From NCBI RefSeq assembly GCF_900107755.1, contig NZ_FNQR01000018.1, positions 1-64,000 on the forward strand: DNA of 64,000 bases, given 5' to 3'. The translations under genes and the position numbers were made by a program. The notes under the pieces were generated by a model, which was given only the letters and a program-made list of their open reading frames with translations, had not been told where the DNA came from and searched no databases. This document shows, piece after piece, positions 52,142-61,035 of this stretch (position 1 is the stretch's first letter; each line of letters opens with the position of its first letter). Source of the DNA: Thalassobacillus cyri (GTDB lineage: Bacteria; Bacillota; Bacilli; Bacillales; Halobacillaceae).

Positions 52142-52966
52142 ATGGCGAAGAAAGTAAGACTGGATATATTACTGGTCGAAAGAGGTATAATAGAAACAAG
52201 AGAAAAAGCTAAAAGGACCATAATGGCAGGTCTTGTTTATTCTGAAAGTGCCCGTCTGGATAAACCTGGCATGAAGGTGGATGAAGATCTCTCCTTACAT
52301 GTAAAAGGAAAGCTGATACCTTATGTGAGTCGCGGTGGTCTGAAGCTTGAAAAAGCGATTAAAGAATTTGACCTAAACTTGAAAGATAGAATCATGATTG
52401 ATGTCGGATCGTCCACCGGCGGTTTTACAGATTGTGCATTACAAAATGGGGTAAAAAGTAGTTACGCTATAGATGTAGGCTATAATCAGCTGGATTGGAA
52501 ATTAAGAAATGATCCTCGTGTATATGTGATGGAGCGGACAAACTTTCGTTATGTAACCGCTGATGACTTAATCCATGGAGCCCCTGATTTTGCTTCGATT
52601 GATGTCTCCTTCATATCACTGCGGTTGATTTTACCTGTATTATCCCAGCTTTTACAGGAAGAAAGTGACATTATTGCATTGATTAAGCCACAATTCGAAG
52701 CGGGTAGAGACCAAGTCGGTAAAAAAGGGATCGTCCGTGACCCGAAAATCCATGAAGAAGTGCTCAAAGGAATCATTGACTTTGCTCAGGAGCAAAATTA
52801 TACGGTTGCGAATATATCGTTTTCGCCTATTACCGGGGGAGACGGAAATATTGAATTCTTAGCACATTTCCTCTGGAAACCCGATAAAGAAGGTAATCGT
52901 TTCTCCGATGTCGAAATAAGGGATATTGTGAAAGAAGCACATCAGACACATCGGAAGCATGCGTAG
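52142..52966 (+). CDS. yqxC: TlyA-type S4/FtsJ RNA methyltransferase (YqxC)
   Basis: 274 residues: an S4 RNA-binding domain (about 5-65) and a FtsJ-type Rossmann methyltransferase with SAM motif DVGSSTGGFTDC (about 87-98), SIDVSFISLR and LIKPQFEAG. TlyA family members methylate ribose of ribosomal RNA cytidines. It begins four bases after dxs stops and ends before a terminator, so it is the last gene of the isoprenoid/OLE unit. Confidence 0.93.
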   Translation: MAKKVRLDILLVERGIIETREKAKRTIMAGLVYSESARLDKPGMKVDEDLSLHVKGKLIPYVSRGGLKLEKAIKEFDLNLKDRIMIDVGSSTGGFTDCALQNGVKSSYAIDVGYNQLDWKLRNDPRVYVMERTNFRYVTADDLIHGAPDFASIDVSFISLRLILPVLSQLLQEESDIIALIKPQFEAGRDQVGKKGIVRDPKIHEEVLKGIIDFAQEQNYTVANISFSPITGGDGNIEFLAHFLWKPDKEGNRFSDVEIRDIVKEAHQTHRKHA

Positions 52967-52970
52967 AAAG

Positions 52971-53006
52971 GAAGAGGGCTGCCTTGATGTGTAGCCCTCT
53001 TTTTAT
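52971..53006 (+). terminator. Terminator after yqxC
   Basis: AAGAGGGCT / AGCCCTCTT stem and five T's. Confidence 0.9.
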
Positions 53007-53041
53007 GCGAGTTGTATGTTTTAGATTGGAGGAATATTTCT

Positions 53042-53491
53042 GTGAATAAAGGTCAGCGTCATATTAAGATTCGTGAATTGATTACAAATAATGATATTGA
53101 AACACAGGATGAACTTGTCGACCGTTTGAAAAGTCTTGGATATAACGTCACCCAGGCTACAGTGTCTAGAGATATAAAAGAATTGCATTTAGTAAAAGTA
53201 CCAATGATTGATGGAAGGTATAAATATAGTCTTCCGGCCGACCAACGCTTCAATCCATTGGAAAAGCTTCATCGACTTATGATGGATGCATTTGTAAGTA
53301 TCGACCGTGCCGGACATTTCATCATTTTAAAAACATTACCAGGCAATGCTAATGCTGTGGGTGCATTGATTGATAATTTAGACTGGGAAGAAATAATGGG
53401 TACCATTTGCGGTGACGATACTTGCTTGATTATTTGCCGCAGCGAGGAACAGACGCAGATGATATCGGATCAATTGCTGGAAATGCTATAA
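53042..53491 (+). CDS. ahrC: Arginine repressor AhrC/ArgR
   Basis: 149 residues, as in B. subtilis AhrC. The N-terminal winged helix holds [16 protein letters not shown]; the C-terminal hexamer domain has the arginine-binding [14 protein letters not shown]. It represses arginine synthesis and activates catabolism. GTG 53042 gives the family start [13 protein letters not shown] and follows TTGGAGGAA. It sits just before recN, as in most Bacilli. Confidence 0.96.
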   Translation: MNKGQRHIKIRELITNNDIETQDELVDRLKSLGYNVTQATVSRDIKELHLVKVPMIDGRYKYSLPADQRFNPLEKLHRLMMDAFVSIDRAGHFIILKTLPGNANAVGALIDNLDWEEIMGTICGDDTCLIICRSEEQTQMISDQLLEML

Positions 53492-53559
53492 AGCGGAACA
53501 GAGACATCCTTGGATGAAAAGGAAGGTCTAAGAAATGGGGAAGTCGAGGTGGCTCAACG

Positions 53560-55302
53560 ATGTTAATGGAACTTTCTATTCGCGATTTTGCTATCATTGA
53601 TCAAATTTCTGTCAACTTTAAAGATGGCTTGACTGTATTGACCGGAGAAACCGGGGCAGGAAAATCCATCATTATTGATGCGATCCAATTACTCGCTGGT
53701 GGACGCGGTTCTGTAGAGTTTGTCCGGTATGGCAGCAAGAAAGCTGAGATAGAAGGATTGTTTTCCGTAGAGGGATACCATCCTGTTTATGATAAAGGAG
53801 AGGAATTCGGGGTTGATATCGAGGAAGACGGCATGATAGTGCTGCATCGAACGATAACTTCTCAAGGAAAGAGTATCTGCCGTGTAAACGGAAAACTTGT
53901 CACGCTCGCTATTCTCCGGGAATTTGGTAAAACGCTTATAGATATCCATAGTCAGCATGAAACACAATCGCTAATGGATGTAGAACGGCATATTGAGTTG
54001 TTGGATTTATATGCAAATAAAGAAATAACGCAGGCAAAAGAAGAATACCAAAAGTTATATGATAAGTACCAATCTTTACGGAAAAGATATAGAGAATTGA
54101 ATGACAATGAACAGGAAATGGCTCAACGACTTGATTTATTAGAGTTTCAATGGAATGAACTGCAAGCAGCTGAGCTGGAGCCTAATGAAGATACTGTATT
54201 GACGGAAGAACGAAATCGCTTAGTCAATTATGAAAAAATTTATTCTGGCATCCAAGATGCTTATCAGGCTCTTTATGGAGAACAAAAAGGTTTGGATTGG
54301 GTCTCTCATTCGCTGACTGCGTTAGAAGGAGCTAAGGATTATGATGAACAGATAAAGAAAATGTCAGAAGAAATGTCCAATCATTATTACCTGATGGAAG
54401 AAATGACATTTCAACTTAGCTCCCAGCTTGAACAGTTGGAATTTGATCCAGAACGTCTGGATGAAATCGAGAGCAGGTTGAATGAAATCAATCGACTTAA
54501 GAAAAAATATGGGCAAAGTGTTGAAGAAATTCTGGAGTACAGTTCAAAAATCGAAGAGGAAATCGAAGAAATTAAAAATAAAGATTCACATTTAACCAAG
54601 CTTGAGAGCGATATCAAAGAAATCGGACAAGATGCCGCTCTGGAAGCAAAGCACATCCAGGATATCAGAGTGAAGGCTTCCGAGGAACTCGCCCATGCTA
54701 TTCAACAGGAGTTGAAAGGTTTATACCTGGAAAAGGCATCTTTCGCGGTGGATATCCAAACTAAAAGTGGGCAGCAGGATGACCCGGTATTTGAAGGCAG
54801 GAATGTCAAATTGATGCCCAGCGGCTTCGACTTGGTCAAATTTTTGATAACCACAAACCCCGGAGAACCCTTAAAAGAAATTCACAAAGTTGCCTCGGGC
54901 GGGGAACTTTCCCGCGTAATGCTTGCCCTAAAAAAGATTTTTTCAAAGCATCAGGGTGTTACCAGCGTCATTTTTGACGAAGTGGATACTGGTGTCAGCG
55001 GGCGTGTCGCGCAAGCTATCGCTGAAAAAATATATGGAATTTCAGAGTCCTCTCAAGTCCTCTGTATTTCTCATTTACCCCAGGTGGCTTCCATGGCTGA
55101 TACCCATTTGCAGATTGAGAAGCATGTGAGTGGGGATCGTACTTCCACTTCCTTGAAGGAGTTGACACAACAAGATAAAGTTGATGAAATCAGCAGGATG
55201 ATTACAGGTGCAGAATTGACAGAAACGACAAGAGAACATGCAAAAGAATTACTGGAACTGGCACTTAAACATAAATCGAACGAACACATAAAATCGCGCT
55301 GA
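53560..55302 (+). CDS. recN: DNA repair protein RecN
   Basis: 580 residues, SMC-like: Walker A GETGAGKS (29-36), a central coiled-coil region (about 150-370) with much Glu/Lys, and a C-terminal half with signature ASGGELSRVMLALK and Walker B SVIFDEVDTGVSGR. RecN gathers broken DNA ends during double-strand break repair. ATG 53560 is spaced seven bases from CGAGGTGG. A short hairpin follows the stop. Confidence 0.96.
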   Translation: MLMELSIRDFAIIDQISVNFKDGLTVLTGETGAGKSIIIDAIQLLAGGRGSVEFVRYGSKKAEIEGLFSVEGYHPVYDKGEEFGVDIEEDGMIVLHRTITSQGKSICRVNGKLVTLAILREFGKTLIDIHSQHETQSLMDVERHIELLDLYANKEITQAKEEYQKLYDKYQSLRKRYRELNDNEQEMAQRLDLLEFQWNELQAAELEPNEDTVLTEERNRLVNYEKIYSGIQDAYQALYGEQKGLDWVSHSLTALEGAKDYDEQIKKMSEEMSNHYYLMEEMTFQLSSQLEQLEFDPERLDEIESRLNEINRLKKKYGQSVEEILEYSSKIEEEIEEIKNKDSHLTKLESDIKEIGQDAALEAKHIQDIRVKASEELAHAIQQELKGLYLEKASFAVDIQTKSGQQDDPVFEGRNVKLMPSGFDLVKFLITTNPGEPLKEIHKVASGGELSRVMLALKKIFSKHQGVTSVIFDEVDTGVSGRVAQAIAEKIYGISESSQVLCISHLPQVASMADTHLQIEKHVSGDRTSTSLKELTQQDKVDEISRMITGAELTETTREHAKELLELALKHKSNEHIKSR

Positions 55303-55318
55303 TAGCAGCGTGATTTTA
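55290..55318 (+). terminator. Terminator after recN
   Basis: AAAATC-GCGCTG / CAGCG-GATTTT stem overlapping the stop codon, weak T run. Confidence 0.6.
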
Positions 55319-55495
55319 TTATTAATTTTTACGTTAATAGCACTTTTTATCCAACCTTTTACATTAGAAATGTTTCAGGAATTGTTCCCTCTTTTTTCTG
55401 ACTCGAGCTGTGTTTAAAAAGCGCCTGCTTAGACCACATTAAAAGTAAACCATTCGATTGAGATGGTGTGGGTTAGAGGCGAGGAGTTGGAACAT

Positions 55496-56755
55496 TTGAA
55501 ATTTAAGCAACAGATGAGATATGCAGCAGGTTTAATCCTTTTGCTCACCATGATTGTAATACCGTTTCTAAGCCCTGTACAAAAATATTTATCCATTCCG
55601 ACAGAATGGACCACCTTTCAAGAACAAGGCATAACCAGTGTGCCAGCTATAAAAGATATAAATGAAGCAGAAGGTTCTTCGATACATGCCCTTCAATCCA
55701 GTAAAGAAAACTCCTCAACAGATGAGTTCTTCTATAACGTTGCCGGCTTGCCGTTGAAAAAAATCAACGTGGATTATCTTAGTGACTATAAAGTCATACC
55801 CGGAGGTCAATCGATTGGTGTCAAACTGCACACTAAGGGTGTATTAGTAGTGGGACATCATCAGGTGAAGACAGACTCAAATCAGGTATCTCCAGGTGAA
55901 AAGGCGGGGATTGAAGTTGGCGATATACTTCTGAAGGTAAATGGCAAAGAATTAGAAAAAATGTCAGAAATGGCACCGATTGTGAAAGCAGCTGGTGAAA
56001 AGGAAAAAGATCTTAAAGTAACGGTCAAGCGGGGAAAAGAAACGTTTGATACAAATCTTACTCCGACTTACGATGTAAAAGACCAGAAATTCCGTATCGG
56101 TCTTTATATCCGTGATTCAGCTGCAGGTATCGGGACAATGACCTTTTATGACCCTAATTCAAAAAAATATGGAGCGCTAGGTCATGTGATTTCTGATATG
56201 GATACTCAAAAGCCGATTGAGATTCATGAAGGTACAATCGTCAGGTCCAATGTTACTTCCATTCAAAAAGGAAGTGAAGGGGTTCCAGGAGAAAAGAAAG
56301 CCGAATTCTCTGCGGATCGTAACCGTATTGGTGAAATCACCAAAAACAGCCCTTTCGGTATATTTGGAAAGTTGGACAATGGAATTACCAATGGTGTAAG
56401 TGATAAACCGATGCCAATTGCTTTATCACATGAAGTAAAAGAAGGCCCTGCAAAAATTTTAACCGTAGTTGAAGGTGAAAAAGTACAGGAGTTCGATGTG
56501 GAGGTAGTAAGTACCGTTCCACAAAAGCATCCTGCCACAAAAGGAATGGTGGTAAAAATCACAGATCCTGAATTATTGAAGGAAACAGGTGGCATCGTGC
56601 AAGGGATGAGCGGCAGTCCGATTATTCAAGATGGAAAAGTCATCGGAGCAGTTACCCACGTTTTTGTAAACGACCCTACCTCAGGCTATGGTGTCCATAT
56701 TGAATGGATGCTTCAAGAAGCAGGTATTGACATCTATAAACAGCAAGCAAGTTGA
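55496..56755 (+). CDS. spoIVB: SpoIVB signalling serine peptidase
   Basis: About 419 residues: N-terminal anchor (about 8-25), a PDZ domain (about 95-180 with [17 protein letters not shown]) and an S55 peptidase domain. Catalytic residues are His230 in GALGHVI and Ser372 in QGMSGSPI. Released from the forespore, it cleaves SpoIVFA and so triggers SigK activation in the mother cell. TTG 55496 is placed eight bases after GGCGAGGAG; ATG 55463 is an in-frame alternative without a site. Confidence 0.92.
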   Translation: MKFKQQMRYAAGLILLLTMIVIPFLSPVQKYLSIPTEWTTFQEQGITSVPAIKDINEAEGSSIHALQSSKENSSTDEFFYNVAGLPLKKINVDYLSDYKVIPGGQSIGVKLHTKGVLVVGHHQVKTDSNQVSPGEKAGIEVGDILLKVNGKELEKMSEMAPIVKAAGEKEKDLKVTVKRGKETFDTNLTPTYDVKDQKFRIGLYIRDSAAGIGTMTFYDPNSKKYGALGHVISDMDTQKPIEIHEGTIVRSNVTSIQKGSEGVPGEKKAEFSADRNRIGEITKNSPFGIFGKLDNGITNGVSDKPMPIALSHEVKEGPAKILTVVEGEKVQEFDVEVVSTVPQKHPATKGMVVKITDPELLKETGGIVQGMSGSPIIQDGKVIGAVTHVFVNDPTSGYGVHIEWMLQEAGIDIYKQQAS

Positions 56756-56781
56756 AGCCGTAGCATTTACGGCTTTTTTTT
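56755..56781 (+). terminator. Terminator after spoIVB
   Basis: AAGCCGTA / TACGGCTT stem with a five-base loop and eight T's. Confidence 0.92.
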
Positions 56782-56888
56782 ATTGGCTTTGTTAAACGTG
56801 TTATTAATGATTTTATAAGCGGCTTATTCAACTAAATGCCGTTTAATGGAACACTCGATTTAGAGATGTTTATCTAAATAACGGTCCG

Positions 56889-57032
56889 GTGGGGAACGAC
56901 TCCCTTTCAGCGGGCAAGCGCTTAGCCTCCTAAGACTTCGTCTTGTCATTTTCATCCTGACTTAACCCACGCACGAAGGAAATGCGTAGCAGTTTCGAGG
57001 AGTCTCGCCGTTCCCCTCCGTACCTTGCCGTA
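56889..57032. repeat. Interspersed palindromic repeat, loop variant
   Basis: The ends GGTGGGGAACGACTCC and GGAGTCTCGCCGTTCCCC form an inverted repeat of the same family as those at 513, 44628 and 57166. The interior differs: it has TAAGACTTCGTCTTGTC and the GCACGAAGGAAATGCGTAGC block shared with 303-378. It is noncoding as far as I can see. Confidence 0.7.
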
Positions 57033-57165
57033 GAAAGTTCTCGAAATCACACTTGTGGAACCGCACTAGGATGTTGAAAAAAGACTTTGGCCGCTTCATA
57101 TCCTTTGTAAATGCATCAGTATGAAGGTAGTTGTACATTCTTTCTCTTTATTACTAAACTGGCTG

Positions 57166-57490
57166 GATGGTCAGGGAAACGGCGAGACTCCCGTGGGAGA
57201 AGGGGCTAGGCGAGATTCCACAGCCCTTGCCCGAGGAAGCTTGCCAGGCCCCCGCAGGAAAGAAATGAATGCGTAATCGCCTTGGGAGACACGACACGCA
57301 TAAGCAGAACAGCAAAAGGGAAATGTTCTTTCTTCCCGTTGATGGACTGCTTATGTCACGAGTGTCTAGGCGATGAAGCTGGAAAGCAAGTTGTTTCCCA
57401 GCCCATCCCAATCCTCTCATGGTAACGGACTCAATTATCTCGAAAAGGAGTCTTCAGCAAAAGGGAAGGTAAACATTAAGGTTTAACTAA
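57166..57490 (+). repeat. Interspersed palindromic repeat, long form
   Basis: The core runs from GGGAAACGGCGAGACTCCCG to GGAAAGCAAGTTGTTTCCCAGCC (57174-57405), the right flank to about 57490 (TAACGGACTCA, GAGTCTTCAGCAAAAGGGA, TAACTAAGGCT). Nearly every block is found reverse-complemented at 44695-44935. A minus-strand frame here is a by-product. Between this copy and the 56889 copy there is only AT-rich spacer. Confidence 0.8.
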
Positions 57491-57556
57491 GGCTTTTTAT
57501 AAAAACTTAATTCCTTTTTTGGAAAATTTATGTTACTATACTTTATATAAAGATTT

Positions 57557-57698
57557 TTCGACAAACAGGAAATTCGCCTAGCATTAATTGTAGAATATAA
57601 TCGAAAACAATAGAAAATCAAAGTAAATAGAAGCATTTTAAAAATAATTAAATTTTTTTCACTAAATTAAAAGGATTATCTGCACGATTGTCGAATAC
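57557..57698 (+). promoter_or_regulatory. spo0A control region: SigH promoter and two 0A boxes
   Basis: AGGATTA (57672-57678), 11 bases, then GTCGAATAC (57690-57698) match the sigma-H consensus exactly in spacing. A Spo0A box TGTCGAA lies at 57689-57695, overlapping the minus-10, and a second (TTCGACA, reverse orientation) at 57557-57563. This is the layout expected for autoregulated sporulation-onset expression of spo0A. I could not place the vegetative SigA promoter with confidence. Confidence 0.75.
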
Positions 57699-57744
57699 AT
57701 TACTTGGAAACACAGGCGGAAAATACAAGGAGGAATCAAATAAA

Positions 57745-58524
57745 GTGGAAAAAATTAAAATTGGTTTGGCAGACGATAATCGTGAGTTGATCAAGTTGTT
57801 GGAAGAGTATTTTGAAGACATTAAAGATGTAGAAGTTGTTGGGACATCCTATAATGGGAAAGAATGCCTGGAAATGTTAAAAGAGACTACACCGGATGTA
57901 CTGGTGTTGGATATCATTATGCCGCATATGGATGGCCTTGCTGTATTGAGTCAAATGAAGCAGTTGGAGCTTAAGAAAAAACCAAGCGTCATTATGCTTA
58001 CAGCTTTTGGACAAGAAGAGGTAACAAAAAAAGCAGTCGATTTAGGTGCATCTTACTTCATGCTGAAGCCGTTCGACCTTGATTCCCTTACCGATCAGAT
58101 TCGTCAAATCCATGGTTCTAATGATCCGATCAGCAAAGCTATTGGCACAAGTGCCAAATCTGGACAGAAACCTGACCTTAACACCAGCATCACTCATATT
58201 ATCCATGAAATCGGTGTCCCAGCCCATATTAAAGGATACATGTATTTACGTGAAGCTATTTCGATGGTATACAATGACATTGAATTATTAGGATCTATTA
58301 CCAAAGTGTTGTATCCGGACATCGCTAAAAAATATCAAACAACTGCCTCTCGTGTGGAACGTGCAATCCGTCATGCGATCGAGGTAGCCTGGAACCGCGG
58401 TAATGTCGAATCGATTTCTTCTTTGTTTGGATATACCATATCTAATACAAAAGCTAAACCGACAAATTCTGAATTCATCGCCATGGTAGCAGACCGCCTG
58501 CGTTTGGAACATAAAGCAAGTTAA
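57745..58524 (+). CDS. spo0A: Sporulation master regulator Spo0A
   Basis: 259 residues. Receiver domain with acidic pocket Asp10/Asp11, phosphorylated Asp56 in [12 protein letters not shown] and Lys in MLKPFD. The C-terminal DNA-binding domain is almost identical to that of B. subtilis ([31 protein letters not shown], and end LRLEHKAS). GTG 57745 is the start, nine bases after AAGGAGGAA. It is the end point of the phosphorelay and decides entry into sporulation. Confidence 0.98.
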   Translation: MEKIKIGLADDNRELIKLLEEYFEDIKDVEVVGTSYNGKECLEMLKETTPDVLVLDIIMPHMDGLAVLSQMKQLELKKKPSVIMLTAFGQEEVTKKAVDLGASYFMLKPFDLDSLTDQIRQIHGSNDPISKAIGTSAKSGQKPDLNTSITHIIHEIGVPAHIKGYMYLREAISMVYNDIELLGSITKVLYPDIAKKYQTTASRVERAIRHAIEVAWNRGNVESISSLFGYTISNTKAKPTNSEFIAMVADRLRLEHKAS

Positions 58525-58545
58525 CCACTGTAAATAACAGAGCTG

Positions 58546-58600
58546 ATAGCTTCTCTTTTCTTTCACTTGATTGTGTAGAAGGAAAGAGAAGCTTTTTATT
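58546..58600 (+). terminator. Terminator after spo0A
   Basis: AGCTTCTCTTT / AAAGAGAAGCT stem with a 24-base loop, then T's. Confidence 0.75.
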
Positions 58601-58806
58601 TTTGTTCTTTAGTGGTAGAGACAGATGCTGCACTCTTGGGGAAATAAGGTGATTTGAGAGCTTCCTGAACATAGAATTTGTATAAGATTGAAATCCGAAT
58701 TCAAGAAAAATCAGAATTCTATCTCCAAATAATGGAGAAGAGCAAACAACTATGTTACAATTTTAAATTATTAAACACTTTAACATAGTAGCAGGGAGAT
58801 GTAATC

Positions 58807-60153
58807 ATGAAAGTAGTAAAATTCGGAGGAAGCTCTGTAGCAAATGCAACACAATTGAGAAAAGTGGCGGATATTGTCCTGGATGATCCAGAGCGAAAAG
58901 TAGTCGTAGTCTCAGCGCCTGGGAAAAGATCCAGTGATGATGTCAAAATGACCGATTTATTGATTGAGCTTGCCGGGAAAGTGATTGGCAATGAAGATTA
59001 TGATACAGCATTATCAGCCGTTATGGATCGCTTCCGTGAAATCATCCAGGAATTGGAGCTGTCGGAAGATTTGACTGAAACGATTCAAAAGAACATCCAA
59101 TATATTATTTCCTCACATGAGTCCGCAGAATGGACACTGGACGCCCTCAAATCTTGTGGAGAAGATGGTTCTGCGCAGATCCTCAGTGCGTATTTACAAT
59201 CAAAAGATGTGAAAGCTGCCTATGTCAATCCAAAAGAAGCCGGGATCATTGTCAGTGATGAACCAGGACAGGCGCAAGTGCTTGATGAGAGTTTAGAACA
59301 GTTGTATAAACTGCATGAACGGGAAGGAATCCTGGTAGTGCCTGGCTTTTTCGGCTATAGCAAAGAAGGCAGACTGGTCACTTTTCCTCGTGGCGGATCC
59401 GATATCACAGGATCGATTGTGGCAGCCGGAGTAAAAGCTGACTTATATGAAAACTTTACCGATGTCGATTCGGTTTACTGTGTGAACCCGAATATTGTCT
59501 CTAACCCTAAACAAATAACCTCTTTGACGTATAAAGAAATGCGTGAACTGTCCTATGCCGGCTTTTCTGTCTTCCATGATGAAGCACTAATACCGGCGTT
59601 CAAGGCGAAGATTCCTGTATGTATTAAGAATACCAATAATCCTCAGGCACCTGGCACGATGATTGTCGCTGAAAATGAAGCTGGCTACGGTAGAGTGACT
59701 GGAATTGCGAGTGATAAAGGTTTCTTGACCCTTTATGTCAGTAAGTATTTGATGAACCGTGAAATCGGTTTTGGGCGCCGTCTGCTGCAAATTCTGGAAG
59801 ATGAAAACATCTCATTTGAACATGCTCCTTCTGGTATAGACGATATGTCTGTGATTTTACGGGAAGAAGAGCTGTATGGGGAAAAAGAGGAGCGAATATT
59901 AGCGCGTATCCAGGAAGAATTGGATGTTGACATGGTGAACATCGAACGGAATATGGCGATGGTCATGCTTGTAGGGGAAGGAATGAACAGTACGATCGGT
60001 CTTGCCAGTCAGGCTACTCGTGCTTTTCGTGAAGCGGAGGTCAATATTGAAATGATTAACCAGGGATCCTCAGAGGTTTCAATGATGTTCGGAGTTGATG
60101 CCGAAGGGATGGAACGAGTCGTACAATACTTGTATCGTGAGTTTTTTGAATAA
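58807..60153 (+). CDS. Aspartate kinase
   Basis: 448 residues of the monofunctional aspartokinase III class: KFGGSSVA (5-12), RGGSDITGS in the catalytic domain, DVDSVYCVNPNIV and two ACT regulatory domains (about 300-448, with NREIGFGRRLL and NIEMINQGSSEV). It phosphorylates aspartate for the lysine, threonine, methionine or ectoine branches. No lysine riboswitch or T-box is upstream. GGGAGATG precedes ATG 58807. Which feedback inhibitor it obeys cannot be read from sequence alone. Confidence 0.93.
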   Translation: MKVVKFGGSSVANATQLRKVADIVLDDPERKVVVVSAPGKRSSDDVKMTDLLIELAGKVIGNEDYDTALSAVMDRFREIIQELELSEDLTETIQKNIQYIISSHESAEWTLDALKSCGEDGSAQILSAYLQSKDVKAAYVNPKEAGIIVSDEPGQAQVLDESLEQLYKLHEREGILVVPGFFGYSKEGRLVTFPRGGSDITGSIVAAGVKADLYENFTDVDSVYCVNPNIVSNPKQITSLTYKEMRELSYAGFSVFHDEALIPAFKAKIPVCIKNTNNPQAPGTMIVAENEAGYGRVTGIASDKGFLTLYVSKYLMNREIGFGRRLLQILEDENISFEHAPSGIDDMSVILREEELYGEKEERILARIQEELDVDMVNIERNMAMVMLVGEGMNSTIGLASQATRAFREAEVNIEMINQGSSEVSMMFGVDAEGMERVVQYLYREFFE

Positions 60154-60212
60154 GGAGTAAAAGTTACTCTTTCCAAAGCTATTTCAGGGCAATAACGTAA
60201 TTTTTTAGAGTA

Positions 60213-60268
60213 AAAAAAGAGGCTGCCCAACAAGTCATTTTGATGGCTTTTGGGTACAGCCTCATTAT
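60213..60268. terminator. Terminator between aspartate kinase and the exonuclease gene
   Basis: GAGGCTG-CCCAA / TTGGG-CAGCCTC stem with A run on the left and T run on the right; serves convergent genes. Confidence 0.8.
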
Positions 60269-60270
60269 TT

Positions 60271-61035
60271 TTAGCGACTTAACAATAAGGAAGCGTTCGC
60301 TTTTGATTTGGAAATGTGCGATAAATGTTCTTTTAAAGAAAGATAATCGCTTATTCCACTTTCGACAGCACCTTTTAAGAGCTGATCGAATAACTCTGCT
60401 GTCATAATCGCATCGTTCAAAGCGTGGTGTCGTTCCATTTGTTCGATATCAAAGTATCTTAACAAAGGATCCAGCTGATGGCGGATTTCAGGCAAGAGCC
60501 ATTGTGCAAGCAACTGGGAATCAATTACAGGTGGATCGAACTGTGGAAGTTTCCAACGTTTTAACATAGCTTGAAGGAATCGCATATCGAACTTAGCAGG
60601 ATGAGCTACCAGAATCGAATCTTTGCTGAACGATAAGAATCTTTCAAAACCTTCAATAAACGAACATCCACTTCGCAGTTGGGATCGTGTCAAACCTGTT
60701 AACTCCAACGTATGGCGGTGAACCGGTCGAATAGGCCGTATGATCTGGTGGAACTTTTTGATATTGCATGCTTGAAGCCCTTCCATTTGTATAGCACCGA
60801 TTGAAATGATTTCGTGGCCGATTTCTGGCAGGAAACCAGTGGTTTCTAAATCGAAGATGGTGTAGGTTGCTTCCTCCAGCGGCTTATGCATTAGTTCTCT
60901 GTCAGATTGATAACTCTCCAGCATTTCGTATAGTTGGTGATAGGCCTCCAGTTTCAAATGAGGTCTGATTTTATAGGCGTATATCGGTTTTTCAAAAAAT
61001 AAATATTTGAGGATCTGCAAGTCGATAGGAAGCAT
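60271..61035 (-). CDS. DnaQ-like 3'-5' exonuclease (DEDDh family)
   Basis: 254 residues. A helical N-terminal extension of about 55 residues comes before the exonuclease fold: FDLETTG (Asp62, Glu64), HPAKFDMRF (Asp) and HHALNDA (the final His and Asp), the complete DEDDh set. It resembles the epsilon proofreading family but is a free-standing protein. Its start overlaps the stop of the cNMP/CBS/DUF294 gene by one base, so the two are one unit. Confidence 0.88.
   Translation of the reverse strand: MLPIDLQILKYLFFEKPIYAYKIRPHLKLEAYHQLYEMLESYQSDRELMHKPLEEATYTIFDLETTGFLPEIGHEIISIGAIQMEGLQACNIKKFHQIIRPIRPVHRHTLELTGLTRSQLRSGCSFIEGFERFLSFSKDSILVAHPAKFDMRFLQAMLKRWKLPQFDPPVIDSQLLAQWLLPEIRHQLDPLLRYFDIEQMERHHALNDAIMTAELFDQLLKGAVESGISDYLSLKEHLSHISKSKANASLLLSR

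Noticed and set aside
57154-57420. Minus-strand frames in the repeat copies (also 431-684)
   Set aside because: They are produced by the repeat sequence and are not kept between copies.
58600-58806. Lysine riboswitch or T-box ahead of aspartate kinase
   Set aside because: I looked for the conserved lysine-aptamer core and T-box sequence and found neither.
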